DNA from: Neorhizobium galegae bv. officinalis
Lineage (GTDB): Bacteria; Pseudomonadota; Alphaproteobacteria; Rhizobiales; Rhizobiaceae
NCBI GenBank assembly: GCA_000985875.1
Contig: CCRI01000005.1
Location: 124,001 to 188,000 of the forward strand
Direction of reading: 5' to 3'
DNA: 64,000 bases
Part shown: positions 1 through 8,002 of the stretch, piece by piece
Numbering within the stretch: the first letter of the stretch is position 1
Layout of the letters: every line of letters begins with the position of its first letter
Notes under the pieces: generated by a model
Database searches by the model: none
Told to the model about the DNA's origin: nothing
What the model saw: the letters and a program-made list of their open reading frames with translations, nothing else
Position numbers and translations under genes: made by a program

Positions 1-317
1 ATGCTCTGCACCACGTTGACCTGCGCCAGCCCGCCACGGAAGCGGCCGACCAGTACGTTGCAGAACGCCAGCAGCCGTTCGGTCATCGAACCGATATTCA
101 TGAACTCTGCGGCCAGCACGAAGAGCGGCACCGACAGGATGACATAGTTCGAATACATGCCATTCAGGAACTGTTCGGCCACCGTGCCCATGTCCGCCCC
201 GGCGAGGAGCAGGTAGAGGATCGAGCCGCACATCATGGAAAGGCCGATCGGCAGGCCGAGGAAGGCGAGCGCCGTGATGACGACGATCGCGATCGAAAAG
301 GGGCTTGTGAAGTTCAT
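1..317 (-). CDS. TRAP transporter large permease, DctM type (5' part only)
   Basis: Only the first 105 codons are present; the gene runs off the left edge, and the family is usually about 425 residues. It starts with ATG at 317, which overlaps the stop of the small-permease gene by four bases (ATGA), so the two are translationally coupled. The visible protein is a run of hydrophobic helices, including FSIAIVVITALAFLGLPIGL near residues 6-25 and a second block near 62-75. DctM forms the main transport channel in the inner membrane and uses a sodium or proton gradient to import organic acids delivered by the periplasmic DctP protein. Identification is firm; the substrate is unknown. Confidence 0.9.
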   Translation of the reverse strand, partial: MNFTSPFSIAIVVITALAFLGLPIGLSMMCGSILYLLLAGADMGTVAEQFLNGMYSNYVILSVPLFVLAAEFMNIGSMTERLLAFCNVLVGRFRGGLAQVNVVQS

Positions 318-832
318 ACGCCCGAGCCCGCTTTAGTGGGATCAAAGGCTTCGGGCGCCCTGCCGCGTACAGCGAGCACTCCGAGCCATATGTAACGCAC
401 GATCATCGCGACGGCGAAGACGATATAGATGGAATAAAGGTAGTCGAAGCGGATCTTCAAATAGGCGGTGCTTTCCACCTTCATGAAACTCACGTAGTCG
501 ATCACCGCCGGCAGGGATATGCCGAACAGGACGACGAGCGCGATGGCGCAGATGATCTGCATCACCCGCCGCGCCCTGTCACCCGCGCCAGCCCAGAAGA
601 AGTCGAAGCGGATCTCCTCCACTTCCCGCACCACGAAGGCAGCGCCGAACAGCACGATCCAGATCCACAACACGACGCTGATCTCGTTGGTCCAGCCAAC
701 CGAAAGGTTCAGGATGTAGCGGAAGATGATCTGCAGCACGAAAGCGACAAACATCCCGAGCAGCATCAGCGCCAGGAGATTTTCGGCGCGGCGCCGCAGC
801 CAGCCGCTCGCAGCGATAAGTTTCGAATTCAT
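314..832 (-). CDS. TRAP transporter small permease, DctQ type
   Basis: This 172-residue protein has four predicted membrane helices (about residues 18-38, 50-67, 91-110 and 130-152), the usual DctQ layout. The FVLQIIFRYILN stretch in helix 1 and the WTNEIS loop after it are typical of the family. DctQ is the small membrane partner of DctM. A purine-rich ribosome site (GGGAGGGGG) lies just before the ATG at 832. The gene sits between the binding-protein gene (gap 97 bp) and the large permease (4-bp overlap), in the standard P-Q-M order. Confidence 0.93.
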   Translation of the reverse strand: MNSKLIAASGWLRRRAENLLALMLLGMFVAFVLQIIFRYILNLSVGWTNEISVVLWIWIVLFGAAFVVREVEEIRFDFFWAGAGDRARRVMQIICAIALVVLFGISLPAVIDYVSFMKVESTAYLKIRFDYLYSIYIVFAVAMIVRYIWLGVLAVRGRAPEAFDPTKAGSGV

Positions 833-909
833 TTACCCCCTCCCCCGGAGGCTCGGTCAGCAGACCGGGCGTTTGATCGCTCCGGCCCGCCGCCGCATTT
901 GTGAGGAGC

Positions 910-923
910 CCGCCCTTGGGCGG
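910..923 (-). terminator. intercistronic hairpin between dctP-type and dctQ-type genes
   Basis: CCGCCC-TT-GGGCGG lies just downstream of the binding-protein stop codon and can be extended outward by further pairs including one G-U. There is no T-run, so it is more likely an mRNA-stabilising or partial termination element, which would favour the binding protein over the permeases. This is inferred from the sequence only. Confidence 0.4.
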
Positions 924-929
924 ACTATT

Positions 930-1913
930 TCAGATTGCCGCAACCTTTTCGAGAACGCCCTTTGGCCACGACTTGGCAAGATCGGAGGCCAGGTATTTCT
1001 CCTGGGCAAATTTGCGGAAGGCAGCGATGTCCGGCTCGTAGATATTGAGACCGGCCTTCTTGAATTCGTCGACCAGCGTCTTCTCCTGCGCAAGGTGCTG
1101 GTCCTCGCTCCACTTCATCGCCTTGTCGGCGGCGGCCTGGAAGGACTTCTGCTGGTCGGCGCTCATGCCCTTCCAGATCTTGCTGGAAATGGTCAGCAGA
1201 TCGTAGCCGATGAGATGCGAGGTCATGACGATCTGCGACATGACTTCATAGAACTTCATGTTCTTGACGTTCGGCAGCGGATTGTCCTGGCCGTCGATCG
1301 CGCCGGTCTGCAGACCGGTATAGACTTCGGCATAAGCCATCGGCGTGGGGTTGGCCCCGAGCGCGGCGCCGAGGAACTGCCATGCATCGCCACCCGGCAT
1401 GCGCAGCTTGATACCCGCCATGTCCGCGGGCGTGGTGATCTTCTTGTTCGGCTTCAAACCGATCTGCCGAGCGCCGAAATAGGTTGGGCCGAGAATATAA
1501 ACGCCGAGTTTTTCGTCGGCCATCTTCTTGAATTCCGCGCCGGCCTCGCTCCGGAAGAACTTGGTCACATGCTGCGCGTCGCGGAACAGATAGGCCGAGG
1601 TGAGCACTGACCATTCCGGAATCTGGTTGGAAACATCCTGCGGAGCGATATTGCCCATCTGCAGATTGCCGCGCTGGATGGCGACGAGCTCGGTGCCCTG
1701 CTTGAAGAGGTTGCCGCCGTAATAAGGCTCCAGCTTGTACGAGCCGGCGATCGCCTCGGCGAACATCTTGGTCATCTGGGCGCGAATATCCTGTTCGGAA
1801 AATACCGCGGAAAACTTCAGGACCGGCTTGTCCTGCGCCATCGCCGGCACGGACAGGGCGGCGGTTGCCAATGTGGCGCCGAGAAAGTGTCGGCGGGTCA
1901 GTTCGAATGTCAT
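930..1913 (-). CDS. TRAP transporter solute-binding protein, DctP family
   Basis: This is the 327-residue periplasmic binding protein of the TRAP system. I chose the ATG at 1913 over an in-frame ATG seven codons upstream because GAGGAGGA lies at ribosome-binding distance before it, and because it puts the twin-arginine-like signal (LTRRHFLGATLATAALS, ending AMAQ) at the N-terminus. Conserved DctP features follow: the FKKMADEKLG region, GIKLRMPGG and YTGLQTGAIDGQDNP. The last is the family's ligand-loop signature, and the arginine in KLRM normally contacts the ligand carboxylate. It is the first gene of the operon, downstream of a strong promoter and operator. The substrate is probably a carboxylate, not further resolvable. 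Confidence 0.93.
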   Translation of the reverse strand: MTFELTRRHFLGATLATAALSVPAMAQDKPVLKFSAVFSEQDIRAQMTKMFAEAIAGSYKLEPYYGGNLFKQGTELVAIQRGNLQMGNIAPQDVSNQIPEWSVLTSAYLFRDAQHVTKFFRSEAGAEFKKMADEKLGVYILGPTYFGARQIGLKPNKKITTPADMAGIKLRMPGGDAWQFLGAALGANPTPMAYAEVYTGLQTGAIDGQDNPLPNVKNMKFYEVMSQIVMTSHLIGYDLLTISSKIWKGMSADQQKSFQAAADKAMKWSEDQHLAQEKTLVDEFKKAGLNIYEPDIAAFRKFAQEKYLASDLAKSWPKGVLEKVAAI

Positions 1914-2004
1914 GGGCTGGTTCCTCCTCCTCACGGCGCGCCGCTTACCTGCGACGAAGCCTGCCTAGTGCAAGCCATTCCTCCCGAGAACGTTGCACCT
2001 CCGT

Positions 2005-2032
2005 ATTGTACGAAATAGTTCGTATAAGTCAA
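2005..2032 (-). promoter_or_regulatory. sigma70-type promoter of the TRAP operon with embedded operator
   Basis: On the minus strand TTGACT (2032-2027), a 16-bp spacer and TACAAT (2010-2005) make a good sigma70 promoter for the TRAP genes. The spacer contains the inverted repeat TACGAA-ATAG-TTCGTA (2009-2024), which extends imperfectly to 2006-2027. It is the obvious binding site for the divergent GntR/FCD regulator, and a protein bound there would block RNA polymerase. The promoter match is seen directly; the assignment to the neighbouring regulator is inference. Confidence 0.7.
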
Positions 2033-2152
2033 TTCTGCCTTTGCCTGGCTTTTCGAGCCTTCGGACATAAAACAGAAAATAGCATACTAACCAGGTTATA
2101 TCCTATATTTTTCTTTTCATCAGCTATATACGATGAGCTCAAAGGGGGAAAC

Positions 2153-2827
2153 ATGCTCAAATCGGAAAAAGAGGCCGCCCAGACGATCGGCGAGACCGTA
2201 TTCAGGCGGATACGCCAGGATATCATTTCCGGCGCACTGCCCCCCGGTTCCAAAATCAGGCTGGAGCAAACCAAGGAGCGTTATTCCGTCAGCGTCTCGA
2301 CGCTCAGGGAAATATTGAGCCGGCTCACCACAGAGAACCTTGTTATTGCCGAAGGGCAGCGTGGGTTTGAGGTGAGCCCGGCGTCCCGGCAGGAACTCCT
2401 GGAACTGGCGGATCTTCGCATCCTGCTTGAGAGCCATGCGATCGGCCTCTCCTTCGCAACGGGAGATCTTGATTGGGAAGCGCGCATCGTGGCAGCGCAT
2501 CACAAGCTTTCGGCGATCGAGCGTCAGCTTCTCGAGGGCGATGCCTCACGTACCGTCGATTGGGTACGTTACGATTGGGAATTTCATCAGGCGCTCGTCT
2601 CGGCCTGCAATTCCGAGACGCTGATGGCGACGCTCTCGTCCGTCTTCGACCGCTTCCTGCGTTACCATCTGCTGGCCGAGAGTTTTCGCGGCAAACCGGT
2701 GGTGGACGACCACCGGCGGCTTTTCGAGCTTGCCATGAAACGGGATGTTGACGGCGCTCGGGATATACTGACGCGGCATGTCCGCAACGGCACCGAACAT
2801 GTTCTGAAAAGCGGCCGCATCAGCTGA
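2153..2827 (+). CDS. GntR-family transcriptional regulator, FCD subfamily
   Basis: This is a 224-residue regulator. The ATG at 2153 has AAAGGGGGAA directly upstream; the open frame reaches further back, but that part has no domain. Residues 10-75 form the winged helix-turn-helix (ETVFRRIRQDIISGALPPGSKI, then TLREILSRLTTENLV), and residues about 85-210 form the helical FCD ligand domain with the metal-type residues D, H, H (YDWEFHQALV, DHRRLFELAM, RHVRNGTEHV). FCD proteins mostly repress sugar-acid and organic-acid genes and release DNA on binding the substrate. Divergent placement from the TRAP operon points to local control. Confidence 0.92.
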   Translation: MLKSEKEAAQTIGETVFRRIRQDIISGALPPGSKIRLEQTKERYSVSVSTLREILSRLTTENLVIAEGQRGFEVSPASRQELLELADLRILLESHAIGLSFATGDLDWEARIVAAHHKLSAIERQLLEGDASRTVDWVRYDWEFHQALVSACNSETLMATLSSVFDRFLRYHLLAESFRGKPVVDDHRRLFELAMKRDVDGARDILTRHVRNGTEHVLKSGRIS

Positions 2828-2855
2828 TATGGCCGCCAATCGACAGCAGTTCTTG

Positions 2856-2887
2856 CCGAGACGGTCCAGCAGCCCTTGCTGTCTCGG
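2856..2887. terminator. hairpin between convergent GntR and IclR genes
   Basis: CCGAGAC (2856-2862) pairs with GTCTCGG (2881-2887), and AGCA pairs with TGCT inside it. The element fills most of the 82-bp gap between two convergent genes, so it could terminate both. No clear T-run follows on either strand, so the call rests on the stem and the position. Confidence 0.45.
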
Positions 2888-2909
2888 TCCGGCAGGCGGC
2901 CCGGGTGGA

Positions 2910-3692
2910 TCAGGTGGCAAAACTGTTGGAGAGGCGGTCCAGATCTTCCGAGATCGCACCCGCGGCCGACTGCAGGATCGGGGCGTAGCGTTCGCAAGCT
3001 TCCCGTTCCGAGCCGAAGGCCGACTTGAAGTAGGTCAGTCCTATGCTCGCTAGCACCCGCCCGCCCTGGCCCATGATGGGAACCCCAATGGTATTGGAGT
3101 TTTTCGGCTCCACGAGAGACGACCGGGTGGCATAGCCGTCTCGATGAACCTTGCCGATAACCCGCTTCAGTTCGGCTGGATGATGGCTGAGCGCGTTCTC
3201 CGGATCGTCCGATCTCTTCAGCACGTCGATGATCAGGTCGAATTCATCCTTCTCGAGGAAGGCAAGGTAAGCCAGCCCCAGTCCGCGCGTAAGCAGACAG
3301 AGGCGCTTGTTGACCGTGCTGTGAAACGGCGAAATGAAGCTGTCCGGCACCGTGCTGAAGCGCACCACCATCCCATCGTAGTCGGGCAGGGCTATCGCTA
3401 TCGGCCATTTGTGTTTGCGGGTCATCGCGATGGCCCAGGCGCGGCCCGCTTCCACCACCAGCGGCCCCTTGTGAAAGCCGGAGCTCAGGGACGTCACCAG
3501 CCCGCTGACCTGATAGCCTCCCTGCCGCGTGTCATTTTCGACATATCCGGCTTCCTCGAGCGTACGCAGGATGCGAACGAGGGTAGGTTTCGGGAGCTTT
3601 GTCCGGGCATGCAATTGGGCAATTGTATTGATTGGGTGAAGGTTCAGCTCTTGCAGAACATTCATCGCGCGTTCGATTGCTCGAATGCCCAT
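2910..3692 (-). CDS. IclR-family transcriptional regulator
   Basis: This 260-residue protein has an N-terminal winged helix-turn-helix (IERAMNVLQEL, then LPKPTLVRILRTLEEAGYV, about residues 5-60) and a C-terminal IclR effector domain from about residue 80. A strong GGGAGGAGG site precedes the ATG at 3692. It is divergent from the metallohydrolase/quinone-oxidoreductase genes. The 119-bp space between them holds its own promoter and a 15-bp palindrome of IclR type, so it probably regulates itself and the plus-strand genes. The effector is unknown. Confidence 0.93.
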   Translation of the reverse strand: MGIRAIERAMNVLQELNLHPINTIAQLHARTKLPKPTLVRILRTLEEAGYVENDTRQGGYQVSGLVTSLSSGFHKGPLVVEAGRAWAIAMTRKHKWPIAIALPDYDGMVVRFSTVPDSFISPFHSTVNKRLCLLTRGLGLAYLAFLEKDEFDLIIDVLKRSDDPENALSHHPAELKRVIGKVHRDGYATRSSLVEPKNSNTIGVPIMGQGGRVLASIGLTYFKSAFGSEREACERYAPILQSAAGAISEDLDRLSNSFAT

Positions 3693-3723
3693 GGATCCTC
3701 CTCCCGTAGAATCTAGATGGCTG

Positions 3724-3738
3724 TTTCGACTAGCGAAA
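3724..3738. promoter_or_regulatory. IclR-type palindromic operator
   Basis: TTTCG-ACTAG-CGAAA is a perfect inverted repeat with five-base arms and a five-base spacer, the same geometry as the ATTCG-N5-CGAAT boxes near the second IclR gene at 31.5 kb. It lies just downstream of the -10 of the minus-strand IclR promoter, a position that suits autorepression. Confidence 0.6.
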
Positions 3739-3746
3739 TGCCGGGG

Positions 3747-3774
3747 ATGATAAGTTGTCGCGATCTGGAGTCAA
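3747..3774 (-). promoter_or_regulatory. promoter of the IclR gene
   Basis: On the minus strand TTGACT (3774-3769), a 16-bp spacer and TATCAT (3752-3747) match the sigma70 consensus well. The IclR-type palindrome begins eight bases after the -10. No equally good promoter was found on the plus strand for the metallohydrolase gene. Confidence 0.55.
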
Positions 3775-3811
3775 GCTTTAGGGAGGTTCAAGATGTAAGC
3801 AGGAGATTGCC

Positions 3812-4759
3812 ATGGCTTCGGCAGACGACATGAACCGCAATAGACAGGAAGTCAGAAGGCTTATCGCCGGTGTTGACGATGAATTGGCAAGCACTTTGCT
3901 GCGTGGCGCAGTTGATCTTCATGTTCACTCCGGCCCCTCGACGATGCCTCGTAAGCTGGACCACATGGAGGCCGCCGAGGAGGCGGCGGCGGCGGGTATG
4001 CGCGGACTTCTGTTTAAAGACCATCACTATTCGGTGGCGCCAGTGATCCCGATGATGGAGCGGCTGCTCGGAGACCGAGGTCTGTCGATGTTCAGCGGCC
4101 TCGTGCTCAACAATTCGACGGGCGGATTGAACCCGTTCGTCGTCGACGCCCAGCTGAAAATGGGCGCAAAGCTGATCTGGATGCCAACCGCACAGGCGGC
4201 CAATCACATCCGCAGCGCGCATCGCAAGACGCGGCTTGCTTCAAATGTCCAGCTGAGGCATTCGCCGGCGCTGACGCCTGTCGATGCTTATGGGAACATT
4301 TTGGACGAGGTGAAGCAGATCCTCGACATGATTGCGGAATTCGATGTCATTCTGTCCTCCGGGCATCTGCATGTCTGGGAAATCTGGAAGCTCTTCGATG
4401 AAGCGCGTGCCCGCGGCGTCAAGCGTCTGCTCGTCAATCATCCCATGTACGGGCTCCACTTCACGCCCGACGACGTTCGTGAACTGGCTCAACTCGGCGC
4501 CGTCATCGAACAGTCCGCTGGACTGTATGTCGATTCCCGCTTCAACACCTATACGCCGGAGGAATTCAAGGAACACATCATGGCTGCTGGCGTCGAACAT
4601 TCCTCGATCGGCTCGGATCTCGGGCAGATCGACAATCCGACGCCTGTGGAAGGCATGCGCCAGGCGATCAAGCTGTGCCTGGCATTGGGATTCAGCGAAA
4701 CGGACGTACGCACCATGGTCGCGGACAATCCGGCCAAGCTGGTCGGATTGGCGACGTGA
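3812..4759 (+). CDS. DUF6282 family protein, amidohydrolase/PHP-like metalloenzyme of unknown function
   Basis: This 315-residue protein has the layout of a metal-dependent TIM-barrel hydrolase. An HxH metal site (DLHVHSGP, H37 and H39) follows the first strand. Further potential ligands lie in KDHHY (K69, H71, H72), SSGHLHVWE, NHPMYG and the late SDLGQ aspartate, the order seen in amidohydrolases. AGGAGA lies five bases before the ATG at 3812. No reaction has been established for this family as far as I know. Its place at the head of a cluster of ring- and side-chain-cleaving enzymes suggests hydrolysis of a lactone, amide or cyclic intermediate. Confidence 0.8.
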   Translation: MASADDMNRNRQEVRRLIAGVDDELASTLLRGAVDLHVHSGPSTMPRKLDHMEAAEEAAAAGMRGLLFKDHHYSVAPVIPMMERLLGDRGLSMFSGLVLNNSTGGLNPFVVDAQLKMGAKLIWMPTAQAANHIRSAHRKTRLASNVQLRHSPALTPVDAYGNILDEVKQILDMIAEFDVILSSGHLHVWEIWKLFDEARARGVKRLLVNHPMYGLHFTPDDVRELAQLGAVIEQSAGLYVDSRFNTYTPEEFKEHIMAAGVEHSSIGSDLGQIDNPTPVEGMRQAIKLCLALGFSETDVRTMVADNPAKLVGLAT

Positions 4760-4785
4760 CCATTCCGTTCAGCTGACCTCGCTAC

Positions 4786-5793
4786 ATGCAAGTCATCGGG
4801 ATCGAACGTCCGGGCGGGCCTGAAGTTCTTCGGATCGTTGAACGACCGCGGCCGCGGCCGCAGGCCGGAGAAGTGCTGATCCGTGTCGTCGCAGCCGGGG
4901 TCAATCGGCCGGATGTCCAGCAGCGGCGCGGTCTCTATCCGCCACCGCCGGGCGCCTCGCAAATTCCCGGTCTCGACGTTGCCGGTATCATCGACGATGT
5001 CGGCGAAGGTGTTGACGGGCTTCGGGTGGGAGACCTGGTCTGCGCGCTCGTCAACGGCGGCGGCTATGCGGAGTTCTGCGTGGCGCCGGCTGTGCAATGC
5101 ATGCCGATCCCGAAAGGTCTGAGCTTTATAGAGGCTGCCTCGCTTCCGGAAGTCTTCTTCACGGCCTGGAACAATCTGATCTGGCTGGCGCGTCTGGAAT
5201 ATGGGGAGACCCTGCTGATCCAGGGTGGAACCAGCGGGGTTGGAATGGCCGGCATCCAGATCGCCAGACATCTTCGAGACGCGACCGTCTTTGCAACCGC
5301 CGGCACCGATGACAAACGGGCTGTCTGCAGGATGATTGGCGCGCAAGCCGCGGTTGACTATCGCGATGCCTGGGATGAACACATCCGCGGCCTGACCGGC
5401 GGCGAAGGGGTCGATGTCATCCTGGACGGGCAAGCCGGAAATGGGACGCAGCGCCAGCTGGACCTGTTGAAGGACGACGGCCGGCTCGTCTTCATCGCCA
5501 GCCATCAAGGCAGCACGGCGCAGGTGGATATCCGTACGCTGGTTCGCCGACGACTGACGATCACCGGATCGACGCTGAGACCAAGGCCGCCCTCCTACAA
5601 GGGACGGCTTGCGAAGGACCTGGTCGGTTACGTTTGGCCGCTGATCGAGGACGGCCGCATCGTCACCCGCATTCATCAGGTCGTCCCGTTCGGACAAGTG
5701 CAGGAGGCTCATCGCATCCTGGACGAAAACCGCCAGATCGGCAAAGTTGTCCTTGCCGTCGATCCGGCGCTTGCCCACACCGTTCCGGAGTAG
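4786..5793 (+). CDS. NAD(P)H-quinone oxidoreductase-like zinc-independent MDR protein
   Basis: This 335-residue medium-chain dehydrogenase/reductase is of the quinone-oxidoreductase (PIG3/QOR) type. It has the N-terminal GroES-like substrate domain (GVNRPDVQQRRGLYPPPPG, PGLDVAGIIDDVG) and a Rossmann fold opening with QGGTSGVG (residues 146-153), the NADPH-binding variant of the glycine motif. The catalytic zinc ligands of true alcohol dehydrogenases are absent. It starts 26 bp after the DUF6282 gene and is probably co-transcribed, so it may reduce an enone or quinone made in the same pathway. No strong ribosome site is visible. Confidence 0.9.
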   Translation: MQVIGIERPGGPEVLRIVERPRPRPQAGEVLIRVVAAGVNRPDVQQRRGLYPPPPGASQIPGLDVAGIIDDVGEGVDGLRVGDLVCALVNGGGYAEFCVAPAVQCMPIPKGLSFIEAASLPEVFFTAWNNLIWLARLEYGETLLIQGGTSGVGMAGIQIARHLRDATVFATAGTDDKRAVCRMIGAQAAVDYRDAWDEHIRGLTGGEGVDVILDGQAGNGTQRQLDLLKDDGRLVFIASHQGSTAQVDIRTLVRRRLTITGSTLRPRPPSYKGRLAKDLVGYVWPLIEDGRIVTRIHQVVPFGQVQEAHRILDENRQIGKVVLAVDPALAHTVPE

Positions 5794-5837
5794 CGGCCGA
5801 ACCTGAGACCCGGAGCCGGCGGCCGACCGATAGACCG

Positions 5838-6749
5838 TCAGGACTGCGGCATCGGGTAATCGTCCGCGTTGAGGACCCAGCCCGGCTTTTGCGAAAAATC
5901 CATCCGTGGCGGCGCGAAGATGTCCACCAGTTGGTTTACGCCAGCGGATTCAGCGGTTGTCGTGTGGATCGCGGGCGGAGGAATAACGCAGATCGACGGC
6001 GATTCGCAGTAGAGATGTTCATCCTCCCGCCAGATGTTCATGTTCGTGGTCCAGGGCCAGCGCAGATGGTGCGTAAAGGAACCGCTTAACGCCAGCGAGC
6101 ATTGCTCGAAATCGTCGTGATGGTGCGGGGACACTTTGTCCCGTTCGCGAGGACCGATGCGCGGCGACAGGTAATTGATCATGAACGTCGTAGAGCGGTA
6201 GATGCGCCCGAACCGGGACGGATCGTCCGGAACCTCCAGCGTGTACCACTTCAACTTCAGCCCGCCGGGCGGCTCCGGCCAGGCTTCGAAGGGTGGGACA
6301 TTGGGATGCGCCCCGAGGAAGGCATCCGCGTTCGAGGCGATGCTGGCGAGGTCCTCGGACTTCGGTGTAAAAAGGCGCACGATGCTGCCGCCCGTGGATA
6401 CCCGGATCGAGCTGTCGCCCGGCGGCACGAAGGCGATGGAATATCCCGGAACGACGGTGGTTCCATCTGCGGTCGTGATTTCGACCGACGTCTCCCTGTC
6501 GGGAATGATCAAGGCATATTCATCGGGCTGCGACCGCCGTGAGAAGAGCCCGCCCTCTTTCGCGTTGCTGTATGCAACGACAAAGTTCTGTCCACGGCTG
6601 ATCCATGTGTCGCCGTTGGCATCGGCGATCTGGGGCACGGCTTCGTAGAATAGGGAAAGCTGCGAGCCGAAATAGCTGCTGTGCACTTTCGTGCCGCTAG
6701 GTTTTGCAGCATTGGACAGATTGGATCGTGGATCACTCTGAACGTACAT
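5838..6749 (-). CDS. bicupin-like protein of unknown function
   Basis: This protein of about 303 residues has two cupin-like halves. The C-terminal half contains the metal-type cluster SPHHHDDFEQCSLALSG, followed by a late histidine (PPAIHTTTAE); the N-terminal half is more divergent and may be metal-free. I chose the ATG at 6749 because GGAG lies six bases before it; an ATG two codons earlier (6755) has no room for a ribosome site. Cupins of this size include dioxygenases, isomerases and sugar-acid epimerases, and none can be favoured on sequence alone. It is convergent with the quinone oxidoreductase gene and lies downstream of the BKACE gene on the same strand. Confidence 0.75.
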   Translation of the reverse strand: MYVQSDPRSNLSNAAKPSGTKVHSSYFGSQLSLFYEAVPQIADANGDTWISRGQNFVVAYSNAKEGGLFSRRSQPDEYALIIPDRETSVEITTADGTTVVPGYSIAFVPPGDSSIRVSTGGSIVRLFTPKSEDLASIASNADAFLGAHPNVPPFEAWPEPPGGLKLKWYTLEVPDDPSRFGRIYRSTTFMINYLSPRIGPRERDKVSPHHHDDFEQCSLALSGSFTHHLRWPWTTNMNIWREDEHLYCESPSICVIPPPAIHTTTAESAGVNQLVDIFAPPRMDFSQKPGWVLNADDYPMPQS

Positions 6750-6889
6750 TGGCATCTCCGCTTTTCTGCCAGAACTGCTGGCTGTCGTCGAAATCGTCTG
6801 GCTTGCGCCAGGGAACCGGATTGTTTTGAGCAGGGCTGCGCCGCGGGTTCCCGGGAAACCGGCCGAGCGGCATGCACCGCCGGCAGGTT

Positions 6890-7783
6890 CTAGCGCGACT
6901 TTGGAAGCTGCTTCTTGAGCCCCAGAATTTCTCGCGCCTCGCCGGCGGTCGCGATGGCGCCTCCCAGCTCTCTTAAAATGCGCACGGCCTTCTCCACGAG
7001 CACGGTGTTGCTCGAGGCGAGGACGCCTTTTTCCAGATAGATGTTATCCTCCAGCCCGACCCGAACGTGACCGCCCAGAAGCCAGGCCTGCGCCAGCATC
7101 GGAAACTCCCAGCGCCCTACGCCAAACGCCGCCCAATGAGCGCGTGCCGGCAGAAGCGATTTCATGTACATCAGCGTTTCCGGCGTGGCGACTGCCCCGT
7201 AACGCACTCCGAGCACGATCTGGAACAGTGCGGGCTCCGCCAGCCTCCCCTCCTGAAGGAACTGGTTGGCGAGCTGTATGTCTCCCGTATCGAATACCTC
7301 GATCTCCGGCAGTACACCCGCATTGCGAATGATGTCCGCCATGACTGCGAGATTGCGGGGCGTATTGATGACCACGGACGAACCGGAATACATCGTGTTG
7401 AAATCGAGACTGCAGATCTCGGGCCGCAGATAAGCGACATGTTCGACCCGCTGCTCCGGTCGCATCAGCGTGGTCCCGGGCGCCGCGATGCGCGGTTCGT
7501 CTTCGCTGGGAACGAACCGCCCGCCGGGGCCGGTCGTGAGGTTGATGATCACGTCCTCGTCCGCTGCCCGCAGGCGCTCGACAACCTCGCGGTAGTGCTG
7601 CAATTCCACGCTGGGCCTGCCGTCCGGATGCCTCACATGGATATGCACGATCGCAGCGCCCGCCCGCGCAGCATCGATGCAGGCAGTAGCAATCTGCTCC
7701 GGAGTGACAGGCAGATAAGGGGTCTGGTCGATCGTCGTGATATTGCCTGTGACGGCGCAGCTTATGATGGTCGGATTAGCCAA
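6890..7783 (-). CDS. beta-keto acid cleavage enzyme (BKACE, DUF849 family)
   Basis: This 297-residue TIM-barrel enzyme belongs to a family that condenses a beta-keto acid with acetyl-CoA and releases acetoacetate plus a new CoA ester. The zinc motif HIHVRHPDG (H47, H49), the NLTTGPGG strand and the late GLEDN segment are all family signatures. I place the start at TTG 7783, giving an N-terminus MANPTIISCAVTG as in homologues. The frame stays open for 260 more codons upstream, but that part is antisense to the aldolase gene. The enzyme is divergent from the aldolase and SDR genes, so its natural substrate probably lies on the same pathway. Confidence 0.88.
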   Translation of the reverse strand: MANPTIISCAVTGNITTIDQTPYLPVTPEQIATACIDAARAGAAIVHIHVRHPDGRPSVELQHYREVVERLRAADEDVIINLTTGPGGRFVPSEDEPRIAAPGTTLMRPEQRVEHVAYLRPEICSLDFNTMYSGSSVVINTPRNLAVMADIIRNAGVLPEIEVFDTGDIQLANQFLQEGRLAEPALFQIVLGVRYGAVATPETLMYMKSLLPARAHWAAFGVGRWEFPMLAQAWLLGGHVRVGLEDNIYLEKGVLASSNTVLVEKAVRILRELGGAIATAGEAREILGLKKQLPKSR

Positions 7784-7884
7784 GGCTTTGTGTTCCTCGT
7801 TGAACGTCACGCGCGAATGAAGTCGCACTGTCCTGAGACATTGGCTCGCATCCGAAGCCGCGGATCGCAATTGGTATCGCCGCC

Positions 7885-7937
7885 CGTTTCGCGAGAAGAA
7901 ACGCCGGCCGGGTGGGGAATGTTTCGCAGGGAGAAAC
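7885..7937. promoter_or_regulatory. two GTTTC-N7-GAAAC inverted repeats in a divergent promoter region
   Basis: CGTTTC-GCGAGAA-GAAACG (7885-7903) and GTTTC-GCAGGGA-GAAAC (7921-7937) lie 35 bp apart, start to start, between the BKACE and aldolase genes. They share the arms and the GC start of the spacer. Two copies of one inverted repeat in a 219-bp divergent intergenic space look like operators. The regulator is not obvious: neither IclR nor FCD sites in this window have this geometry. Confidence 0.55.
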
Positions 7938-8002
7938 GGGGCCGCAATTGCCTTCGCTCCTGGCGATGAAATGGCTAGGGATCGGCAACGAAAGGTAGCC
8001 AG

